Positions 51,237 to 57,344 of a stretch of DNA of 57,344 nucleotides are shown in pieces. Under the pieces are notes generated by a model. It was given only the letters and a program-made list of their open reading frames with translations. It had not been told where the DNA came from and did not search any database. A program made the position numbers and the translations under genes. This DNA is from Mycobacterium sp. E2733 (GTDB lineage Bacteria; Actinomycetota; Actinomycetes; Mycobacteriales; Mycobacteriaceae), in NCBI RefSeq assembly GCF_001667585.1, contig NZ_LZJZ01000137.1, positions 1 through 57,344 of the forward strand, written 5' to 3'. Each line of letters starts with the position of its first letter. Positions within the stretch are counted from its first letter, which is position 1.

Positions 51237-52085
51237 ATGGCAGACACGTCATCGATCGGGCTCAAGGTCCGCGGCAAGGTCATCGTGATCACCGGCGGCG
51301 CCAGGGGAATCGGGCTGGCCACCGCGACCGCGTTGCACAATCTGGGCGCCAAAGTGGCGATCGGTGACGTCGACGAGGTGCGGGTGAAGGAATCCGGCGC
51401 CGCGCTGGGCCTGGACGTGTACGGCAAGCTCGACGTCACGGACCCGCACTCGTTCGCGGACTTCCTCGACGAGGTCGAGCGCCAGCTCGGCCCCATCGAC
51501 GTGCTGGTCAACAACGCGGGCATCATGCCGCTCGGCCGGATCGTCGACGAACCGGACGCCGTCACCCGGCGCGTCCTCGACATCAACGTCTACGGCGTGA
51601 TCCTGGGCAGCAAGCTGGCGGCCCAGCGCATGGTCCCCCGCAGGTCCGGACACGTCATCAACGTCGCGTCGCTCGCCGGGGAGACCTATATCGCCGGGGC
51701 GGCGACCTACTGCGCCAGCAAGCACGCGGTGATCGGGTTCACCGATACCGCCCGGCTCGAATGCCGCCAGGCGGGTGTGAAGTTCTCGGTCGTCATGCCG
51801 ACGTTCGTGAACACCGAATTGATCGCCGGCACCTCGGGGGCCAAGGGCATCAAGAACGCCGAGCCGGCCGACGTCGCGGAGGCGATCGTCAAACTCGTGG
51901 CGCGCCCCAGGCCGCGGGTGCGGGTCACGAAGACGGCCGGCGCGATCGTCGCGTCGCAGAAGTTCATGCCGCGCGCGCTGTCCGAGGGGCTCAACCGCGT
52001 GCTCGGCGGCGAGCACGTCTTCACCGACGACGTCGACGCCGAGAAGCGCAGGGCCTACGAGTCGCGGGCTCGCGGCGAGGAGTAG
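51237..52085 (+). CDS. short-chain dehydrogenase/reductase, Rv1865c type
   Basis: The 282-residue SDR has VIVITGGARGIGLATATAL (cofactor loop), VLVNNAGIMPLG, and the catalytic YCASKHAV preceded by INVASLAGE. The Rossmann acidic residue (IGDVDEVRVK) favours NAD(H). GGAGGG lies upstream of the ATG at 51237. C-terminal basic region SEGLNRVLGGEHVF and onward. The order next to the CPBP-type Rv1863c homologue matches Rv1865c. Substrate unknown. Confidence 0.87.
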   Translation: MADTSSIGLKVRGKVIVITGGARGIGLATATALHNLGAKVAIGDVDEVRVKESGAALGLDVYGKLDVTDPHSFADFLDEVERQLGPIDVLVNNAGIMPLGRIVDEPDAVTRRVLDINVYGVILGSKLAAQRMVPRRSGHVINVASLAGETYIAGAATYCASKHAVIGFTDTARLECRQAGVKFSVVMPTFVNTELIAGTSGAKGIKNAEPADVAEAIVKLVARPRPRVRVTKTAGAIVASQKFMPRALSEGLNRVLGGEHVFTDDVDAEKRRAYESRARGEE

Positions 52086-52187
52086 TCGGCGATCGCGAGC
52101 GCAGCGGAGCCGGGCGAAGCGGGTCGCCGCCATCAGGAGGAGCACCGCGCCGGGCGCCGTTCACCGCGGGCGCGGACAATCGGCTGA

Positions 52188-54581
52188 GTGAGCCTAGAAA
52201 CCCAGACAACCGCTCCCCTTGCCGACGACGAACTCAACCTGATCAACGCATACTGGCGTGCCGCCAACTACGTGTCGGTTGGACAGATTTACCTGCTGGA
52301 CAACCCGCTGCTGACCGAACCGCTGTCGCCCGAGCACGTCAAACCGCGGCTGCTGGGCCACTGGGGCACCACCCCGGCCCTCAACCTGATCTATGCGCAC
52401 CTGAACCGGATCATCCGGGACCGTGACGCCAGCGTCATCTACGTCACCGGGCCCGGCCACGGTGGCCCCGCGCTGGTCGCCAACGCGTATCTCGAAGGCA
52501 CCTACAGCGAGGTGTACACCGGCATCCAGGAGGATGCCGAAGGGCTGCGAAAGCTGTTCCGGCAGTTCTCTTTTCCCGGCGGTATCCCTAGCCATGTCGC
52601 CGCCCAGACGCCCGGCTCCATCCACGAGGGCGGTGAGCTGGGCTACGCGCTGGTGCACGCCTACGGCGCGGCCTTCGACAACCCGGAGCTGGTGGTGGCC
52701 TGCGTGATCGGCGACGGCGAGGCCGAGACCGGGCCGCTGGCCGCCAGCTGGCATTCCAACAAATTCCTCAACCCGGTCACGGACGGAGCGGTGCTGCCCA
52801 TCCTGCAACTCAACGGCTACAAGATCGCCAACCCGACCGTGCTGGCGCGCATCCCGCACGCCGAACTCGAGGCGCTGCTGCGCGGTTACGGCTACCGGCC
52901 CATCACGGTCACCGGTGACGATCCGGTCGACGTGCACCAGCAGCTGGCCGCCGCGCTCGACGACGCCTTCGACGACATCGCGGCAATCCAGGGCGCCGCC
53001 CGCAGCGGCGAGGCGACACAGCGGCCCGTCTGGCCGATGATCGTGCTGCGCACGCCCAAGGGCTGGACCGGCCCGAAGGTGGTGGACGGCAAGAAGGTCG
53101 AGGGCACTTGGCGGGCGCATCAGGTTCCGCTGGCCGAGACGCACGACAATCCCCAGCACCGGGCGCAGCTCGAGGAGTGGCTGCGCAGCTACCGGCCCGA
53201 GGAGCTCTTCGACGGCGACGGCCGGCTGCGCGCCGAGCTGCGGGCGCTGGCGCCGGGCGGCGACCGCCGGATGAGCGCCAACCCGCACGCCAATGGCGGC
53301 CTGCTGCTGCACGATCTGGACCTGCCGGACTTTCGCGATTACGCGGTGACGGTGTCGCGGCCGGCCGCTGTGACGCACGAGGCGACCCGGGTGCTGGGCA
53401 CGTTCCTGCGGGACGTAATCGCGCGCAACTCCGACCGGTTCCGCCTGATGGGGCCCGACGAGACGGCCTCCAACCGGCTGGACGCCGTCTACGGGTCGAC
53501 GGCCAAGGTCTGGCTCTCCGAGCTCGGTCCCGACGACGAGAACCTCGCGGCCGACGGGCGGGTGATGGAGGTGCTCTCCGAGCACCTGTGCCAGGGCTGG
53601 CTGGAGGGCTACCTGCTGACCGGCCGGCACGGCCTGTTCAACTGCTATGAGGCGTTCGTCCACATCGTCGACTCGATGCTCAACCAGCACGCCAAGTGGC
53701 TCGCCACCAGCCTGGAGCTGCCGTGGCGGCGGCCGATCGCGTCGCTGAACTACCTGCTGTCCTCGCACGTGTGGCGCCAGGACCACAACGGCGCGTCGCA
53801 CCAGGACCCCGGCTTCATCGACCTGGTGGCCAACAAGCGGGCCGAATTGACCCGGGTGTACCTGCCGCCGGACGGCAACACGCTGCTGTCGGTGGCCGAC
53901 CATTGCCTGCGCAGCCGCGACTACATCAACGTCATCGTCGCCGGCAAACAACCGGCGCTGGCCTACCTGGACATGGATCAGGCCATCGCGCACTGCGCGC
54001 GCGGCGTGGGCATCTGGCCGTGGGCGAGCACCGCCACGGCCGAACCCGACGTAGTGCTGACCTGCGCCGGGGACATCCCGACGCTGGAAATCCTGGCCGC
54101 CGCCGACATCCTGCGCCGCGAACTGCCGGAGCTGGCGGTCCGGGTGGTCAACGTCGTCGACCTGATGCGGCTGCAGCCGGACTCCGAGCATCCGCACGGC
54201 CTGCCCGACAAGGAGTTCGACGCGCTGTTCACCCGCGACAAGCCGGTCATCTTCGCCTACCACGGCTACCCGTGGCTGATCCACCGGCTCACCTACCGCC
54301 GCACCAACCACCCGCGGATCCATGTGCGCGGCTTCAAGGAGCGCGGCACCACCACGACGCCGTTCGACATGGTGATGCTGAACGATCTGGACCGGTTCCA
54401 TTTGGTGATGGACGTCATCGACCGGGTCGACGGGCTGGCCAGCCGGGCCGCGGAGCTGCGCCAGCGCATGGTCGACGCCCGGCTCGCTGCGCGGATCTAC
54501 ACCCGCGAGCATGGCGAGGACGATCCGCAGATCGCCGGCTGGACCTGGGAGTCGAGCGAGCAGAACGAACGCAGTGAGTGA
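52188..54581 (+). CDS. xfp: phosphoketolase (D-xylulose-5-P/fructose-6-P)
   Basis: The 797-residue TPP enzyme has LLGHWGTTPALNLIYAHLN, YVTGPGHGGPALVANAYLEG, the TPP/Mg motif GDGEAETGPLAASWHSNKFLN, FNCYEAFVHIVDSM, and HRLTYRRTNHPRIHVRGF. Length and order agree with bacterial Xfp. It splits xylulose-5-P or fructose-6-P with phosphate into acetyl phosphate plus an aldose phosphate, bypassing lower glycolysis. GTG start at 52188. A 17-bp inverted repeat lies downstream. Confidence 0.94.
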   Translation: MSLETQTTAPLADDELNLINAYWRAANYVSVGQIYLLDNPLLTEPLSPEHVKPRLLGHWGTTPALNLIYAHLNRIIRDRDASVIYVTGPGHGGPALVANAYLEGTYSEVYTGIQEDAEGLRKLFRQFSFPGGIPSHVAAQTPGSIHEGGELGYALVHAYGAAFDNPELVVACVIGDGEAETGPLAASWHSNKFLNPVTDGAVLPILQLNGYKIANPTVLARIPHAELEALLRGYGYRPITVTGDDPVDVHQQLAAALDDAFDDIAAIQGAARSGEATQRPVWPMIVLRTPKGWTGPKVVDGKKVEGTWRAHQVPLAETHDNPQHRAQLEEWLRSYRPEELFDGDGRLRAELRALAPGGDRRMSANPHANGGLLLHDLDLPDFRDYAVTVSRPAAVTHEATRVLGTFLRDVIARNSDRFRLMGPDETASNRLDAVYGSTAKVWLSELGPDDENLAADGRVMEVLSEHLCQGWLEGYLLTGRHGLFNCYEAFVHIVDSMLNQHAKWLATSLELPWRRPIASLNYLLSSHVWRQDHNGASHQDPGFIDLVANKRAELTRVYLPPDGNTLLSVADHCLRSRDYINVIVAGKQPALAYLDMDQAIAHCARGVGIWPWASTATAEPDVVLTCAGDIPTLEILAAADILRRELPELAVRVVNVVDLMRLQPDSEHPHGLPDKEFDALFTRDKPVIFAYHGYPWLIHRLTYRRTNHPRIHVRGFKERGTTTTPFDMVMLNDLDRFHLVMDVIDRVDGLASRAAELRQRMVDARLAARIYTREHGEDDPQIAGWTWESSEQNERSE

Positions 54582-54629
54582 TGGGAGCGAGGCGACCCAT
54601 CGGGCTGGGAGTGGAGCTGACGTGAACGC

Positions 54630-54687
54630 CGAGATTGCCGTCACGGGTGCGTTTGGGGCACCGTCCACGACCGTGACGGCAATCTCG
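54630..54687. repeat. 17-bp perfect inverted repeat downstream of phosphoketolase
   Basis: Arms 54630-54646 (CGAGATTGCCGTCACGG) and 54671-54687 are exact reverse complements with a 24-base spacer, in which GGTGC and GCACC could also pair. It lies 49 bp after the xfp stop and 41 bp before the next start. It may be a terminator or a dispersed mobile-like palindrome. Confidence 0.7.
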
Positions 54688-54727
54688 TTGAAGCGTCGTT
54701 GCGGGAGGCCACCGGTAAGCTGGTTGA

Positions 54728-55492
54728 ATGCTTGACGCCGCCGGGGCACCCGACATTCACCATCCGGTGATCTCGCAGCTCTCGGCGCTGCACCGGGTAC
54801 GCATCCACCTCGACATCGCCGTCGTCGTCGCGGTGTTGGTGCTGACCAACCTGGTCGCCCACTTCACCACCCCGTGGGCCGGCATCGCGGTCGTTCCCGC
54901 CGCCGCCGTCGGCCTGGTGTTCCTGATGCGCGCCAATGGTCTGAACTGGGCCGATTTGGGCTTGGGACGCGAACACTGGAAGTCGGGGCTGGCCTACGCG
55001 GTGGCCGCCGTGCTGGTCGTGGCCGCGGTGATCGCCGTCGGGGTGCTGCTGCCCGCGACCCGGCCGATGTTCCTGAACCACCGCTATGCGACGGTCTCCG
55101 GCGCGCTGATCGCCTCGATGATCATCATCCCGCTGCAAACCGTCATCCCGGAGGAGCTGGCGTTTCGCGGCGTGCTGCACGGCGCGCTGCACCGGGCGTG
55201 GGGCTTCCGCGGCGTCGCCCTGGCGGGGTCGTTGCTGTTCGGGCTGTGGCACGTCGCGACGTCGCTCGGGCTCACCAGCAGCAACGTCGGCTTCACCCGA
55301 ATTCTCGGTGGCGGCGTCGTCGGGATGCTGGCCGGGGTGAGCGGAGCCGTGCTGGCCACCGGAGCCGCCGGATTCGTCTTCAGCTGGCTGCGCCGCCGCA
55401 GCGGCAGCCTGATCGCGCCGATCGCGCTGCACTGGTCGCTGAACGGGCTCGGCGCGCTGGCCGCCGCCCTGGTCTGGCACCTGACGGCCTGA
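54728..55492 (+). CDS. CPBP (CAAX-like) intramembrane metalloprotease, Rv1863c type
   Basis: The 254-residue product has about seven hydrophobic spans and the CPBP motifs: IPEELAFRGVLHGALH (EExxxR), FGLWHVATSLG (FxxxH), and a late ALHWSLNGLGAL (HxxxN). These residues form the metal site of Rce1-type proteases. It is an inner-membrane protein of unknown substrate. It is convergent with adhA, 6 bp apart. Position and length match Rv1863c. Confidence 0.88.
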   Translation: MLDAAGAPDIHHPVISQLSALHRVRIHLDIAVVVAVLVLTNLVAHFTTPWAGIAVVPAAAVGLVFLMRANGLNWADLGLGREHWKSGLAYAVAAVLVVAAVIAVGVLLPATRPMFLNHRYATVSGALIASMIIIPLQTVIPEELAFRGVLHGALHRAWGFRGVALAGSLLFGLWHVATSLGLTSSNVGFTRILGGGVVGMLAGVSGAVLATGAAGFVFSWLRRRSGSLIAPIALHWSLNGLGALAAALVWHLTA

Positions 55493-55498
55493 GGCCGG

Positions 55499-56527
55499 TC
55501 ACACCAGCAGCACCGCCGCGCCCGCGATGCGCCCGGCGCTGAGATCGGCCAACGCCCGATCCGCTTGGCCCAGCGGGTATTCCGGCGTGGTCACCTCGAT
55601 GTGGTGCCGGCCCGCGAAATCGAGGAACGCCCGCGCGTCGGCCCGGGTGTTGGAGGTGACCGAACGGACCTGGCGTTCTTGGAACAGGTGGCGCTGGTAG
55701 TTGAGTACCGGGATATCGGAGAGGTGGATGCCGGCGATCGCCAGGGTGCCGCCGCGGTCCAATCCTTCCAGGGCGGGCAGCACCAGATCACCGACCGGCG
55801 CGAACAGGATCGCCGCGTCCAGCGGCACCGGCGGCGGGTCGGCCGCGCCCTGCGCCGACGCCGCGCCGAGCTGCATCGCCAGTTCACGCGCCTCGGCGCC
55901 ACGGGTCATCACGTGCACTTCGGCGCCCTGCGCCAACGCGACCTGAGCGGTGATGTGGGCGCTGCCACCGAAGCCGTACAGACCCAGCCGTCCGCCCGGT
56001 GGCAGGTCGGCGCGGAGCAGGGAACGATAGCCGATGATGCCGGCGCACAACAACGGCGCCAACTCGCTGTCGCTGTAACCGGCCGGCAGCGGGTGCGCGA
56101 AAGCGGCTGGAACCGTGGCGAATTCGGCGTAGCCGCCGTCGGCGTCCCAGCCGGTGTAGCGGGATTGGGGGCACAGGTTCTCGTTGCCCCGACGGCAGTA
56201 CTTGCACACGCCGCAGGTATGGCGCAGCCAGGCGATGCCCACACGGTCGCCCACCCGGAATTCGTCGCCCGCCTCGGCGCCAACCTCGACGACTTCCCCC
56301 ACCACCTCGTGGCCGGGCGTGACGTGGTCGCGGTGTACGGGCAGGTCACCCTCGGTGACATGAAGGTCGGTGCGGCACACGCCGCAGGCCCGCACGGCGA
56401 CCAGCAATTCCGCCGGCCCGGGGCGCGGCACGCCGGCGGTGACTTGCTCGAGCGGGTCGGTGTCCATCGGTCCGGGCCGAAGCACCCGCCACGCGCGCAT
56501 GGTCGTGGTGGTTAACGGTGGAACCAT
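55499..56527 (-). CDS. adhA: zinc alcohol dehydrogenase AdhA
   Basis: The 342-residue MDR has RACGVCRTDLHVTEGDLP, GHEVVGEVVEVG, the structural zinc cysteines in HTCGVCKYCRRGNENLC, and LGLYGFGGSAHITAQVALAQG. The set identifies the AdhA-type class with a preference for short alcohols/aldehydes. Order (between CPBP and GlsB-like genes) matches Rv1862. A 15-bp near-perfect inverted repeat surrounds the ATG at 56527. A later ATG at 56500 is possible. Confidence 0.9.
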   Translation of the reverse strand: MVPPLTTTTMRAWRVLRPGPMDTDPLEQVTAGVPRPGPAELLVAVRACGVCRTDLHVTEGDLPVHRDHVTPGHEVVGEVVEVGAEAGDEFRVGDRVGIAWLRHTCGVCKYCRRGNENLCPQSRYTGWDADGGYAEFATVPAAFAHPLPAGYSDSELAPLLCAGIIGYRSLLRADLPPGGRLGLYGFGGSAHITAQVALAQGAEVHVMTRGAEARELAMQLGAASAQGAADPPPVPLDAAILFAPVGDLVLPALEGLDRGGTLAIAGIHLSDIPVLNYQRHLFQERQVRSVTSNTRADARAFLDFAGRHHIEVTTPEYPLGQADRALADLSAGRIAGAAVLLV

Positions 56528-56554
56528 TCGTCCATCATGCCGCTAACCACCACG
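56504..56554. repeat. inverted repeat around the adhA start codon
   Basis: CGTGGTGGTTAACGG (56504-56518) and CCGCTAACCACCACG (56540-56554) pair at 14 of 15 positions with a 21-base spacer containing the adhA ATG at 56527-56525. It could be a regulator site or an mRNA hairpin that controls translation. Confidence 0.5.
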
Positions 56555-56573
56555 GCCGCAACGTGCTAACTGA

Positions 56574-56873
56574 TCAGGTCCGTCGCACCATGCCGACGAT
56601 CCAGAGCAGGATCAGCGAGCCGAGCAGCGCGGTGAAGAAGGTGAAGATCAGGCCACCACCCGCGGTGTTGACGAAGAAGCTCAGGATGAAGCCGCCGATC
56701 AAGGCGCCGATGATGCCGATCACGATGTCCATCAGGATGCCGGCGCCACTGCCCCTGATGATCTTGCTGGCGAGCGCACCCGCCAGCCCGCCGATAATGA
56801 TGTATCCGATGATGCCGACGCTCGTGAACGTTGTTGAGCGGGCCAGATATTCGGTAGCTGCCATGACGTCCAT
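56574..56873 (-). CDS. GlsB/YeaQ/YmgE-family membrane protein, Rv1861 type
   Basis: The 99-residue product has three hydrophobic segments rich in glycine: GIIGYIIIGGLAGALASKII, MDIVIGIIGALIGGFILSFF, and FTFFTALLGSLILLWIVGMV. This is the transglycosylase-associated/GlsB family of stress-related small membrane proteins. AAGGAG lies six bases before the ATG at 56873. It precedes adhA on the same strand by 46 bp. Confidence 0.87.
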   Translation of the reverse strand: MDVMAATEYLARSTTFTSVGIIGYIIIGGLAGALASKIIRGSGAGILMDIVIGIIGALIGGFILSFFVNTAGGGLIFTFFTALLGSLILLWIVGMVRRT

Positions 56874-57005
56874 GCGAGTCTCCTTGCACTCACTGGCAAA
56901 GCCCAGCGAGTTGCTGGGCCGTCAGTCCGGTATACCCGATCTGCGTAACGAAACGGGTTCCGATTCGGAGACGGTTGGCGCATCATTTCGACGCGCCGAG
57001 GGGCG

Positions 57006-57204
57006 TCAGGTCGATTGTGTCCGCTGTGGTGCCGGCGCCGGGGTTGGGGTGACCTCTCCAGCCGGCGCCGGAGCGGGTGCGGGCGCCGGGGCTCCTGGAG
57101 CCGCCGGAGCCGCCGGAGCCGCCGGCGGGGCTCCTGGAGCCGCCGGAGCCGCCGGAGCTGCCGGCGGGGCTCCTGGAGCCGCCGGAGCCGCCGGAGCTGC
57201 CCGC
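57006..57204 (-). CDS. apa: C-terminal tail of Apa (alanine/proline-rich antigen), partial
   Basis: The frame reading from 57204 to the stop at 57006-57008 encodes repeats of Ala/Pro (APGAPPAAPAAPA) and ends PAPAGEVTPTPAPAPQRTQST, which matches the M. tuberculosis Apa C-terminus (GEVAPTPTTPTPQRTLPA). Apa is a secreted, glycosylated fibronectin-binding protein. The location beyond GlsB matches Rv1860. The upstream part expected on this strand is replaced by plus-strand coding sequence, so the gene is not continuous here. Confidence 0.75.
57088..57204. repeat. three tandem 39-bp repeats in the apa tail
   Basis: The units at 57088-57126, 57127-57165 and 57166-57204 share the start GGGGCTCCTGGAGCCGCCGG and differ at few positions. 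On the minus strand they encode 13-residue Ala/Pro/Gly units, so the tail can vary in length by slipped replication. Confidence 0.8.
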
Positions 57205-57344
57205 GGGGAGCACGCCGAACGGCGGACCGCCGCAACGCTGGTTCGTGGTGTGGCTCGGGACGGCAAACGATCCCGTCGACAAAGGCGCGGCCAAGGCGCT
57301 GGCCGAGTCCATCCAGCCCTGGGCCCCCCCCCCCCCCCCGCCCC
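57205..57344 (+). pseudogene. Apa domain fragment in inverted orientation at the window end
   Basis: The plus strand reads [20 protein letters not shown], then [18 protein letters not shown] and a Pro run, which is the Apa segment that normally lies directly before the Ala/Pro tail (compare [20 protein letters not shown]). It therefore faces the tail head-on. A run of about 18 C, followed by G and more C, ends the window. This indicates inversion or misassembly of the last ~140 bp. Confidence 0.65.

Noticed and set aside
57006..57266. A complete small Ala/Pro-rich protein starting at 57266
   Set aside because: Its first ~20 residues are antisense to the plus-strand Apa domain; only the tail matches Apa.
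1..57344. CRISPR array, tRNA/rRNA genes, insertion sequences or prophage
   Set aside because: No regularly spaced repeats, tRNA cloverleaf, transposase or phage gene was recognised. The three 39-bp repeats at 57088 are contiguous coding repeats.

Overview
The window is high-GC DNA from a non-tuberculous Mycobacterium. It has LpqH-type and Ag85 exported proteins, CYP140, a 13E12 repeat-family gene, an IdeR-boxed bacterioferritin, F420/deazaflavin-type enzymes, and many GTG/TTG or apparently leaderless starts. Most of 8.3-56.9 kb is recognisable as the block that runs Rv1861 to Rv1886c in M. tuberculosis H37Rv, here in the opposite orientation (fbpB first, apa last). Intact oxyR and a lon gene argue against the tuberculosis complex.

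Layout. 1-2.8 kb: a partial 13E12/DUF222 gene with a near-consensus SOS box, a small membrane protein, and a nitronate monooxygenase behind a KstR-type palindrome. 2.5-3.5 kb: a three-gene minus-strand unit of small exported or membrane proteins. 3.6-6.6 kb: a CYP125-family P450 behind a second copy of the same palindrome, then a zinc alcohol dehydrogenase and a YceI protein. 6.6-14.4 kb: a DUF7159 protein, then fbpB, secreted chorismate mutase, rpfC, an SRPBCC protein, an SDR, lppE and cyp140. 14.4-21.05 kb: an accessory block not in the H37Rv order, with an epoxide-hydrolase-like NTF2 protein and a decayed copy of its end, a DMT permease, a LuxR regulator facing a conserved small protein across a repeat-rich operator-like region, DUF3761, and an SRPBCC/acyltransferase pair. 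21.1-30.2 kb: an amidohydrolase coupled to glnA3 (a split FluG arrangement), an LLM oxidoreductase, an AhpD-like protein, an MFS exporter, bfrA and bfd around tandem IdeR boxes, an enoyl-CoA hydratase, and the Rv1875/Rv1874-like pair.

30.2-33.8 kb: oxyR divergent from ahpC-ahpD, with a GH13 enzyme trailing ahpD. 33.7-43.2 kb: DUF1810 divergent from lldD2, a sterol-carrier-like/PhyH fusion divergent from lon, a proline-rich secreted protein with a strong terminator, a DDN-like protein, a TfoX-type gene broken by one in-frame stop, a HhH nuclease, DUF72, and a ferredoxin reductase. 43.2-57.3 kb: Rv1868/1867/1866-like genes, a UppP paralogue, DUF427, a GNAT relic, an SDR, phosphoketolase, a CPBP protease, adhA, a GlsB-like protein, and apa. 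The apa gene appears in two pieces on opposite strands, ending in a C-rich tract, so the last ~150 bp are probably rearranged or misassembled.

Themes. Sterol/lipid oxidation (KstR-like element, CYP125, ADH, YceI, PhyH) and iron/peroxide defence (IdeR boxes, bfrA/bfd, OxyR/AhpCD) are the two coherent physiological blocks. No CRISPR array, tRNA, rRNA or transposase was recognised. Assignments rest on reading motifs and remembered family sequences, not on searches.
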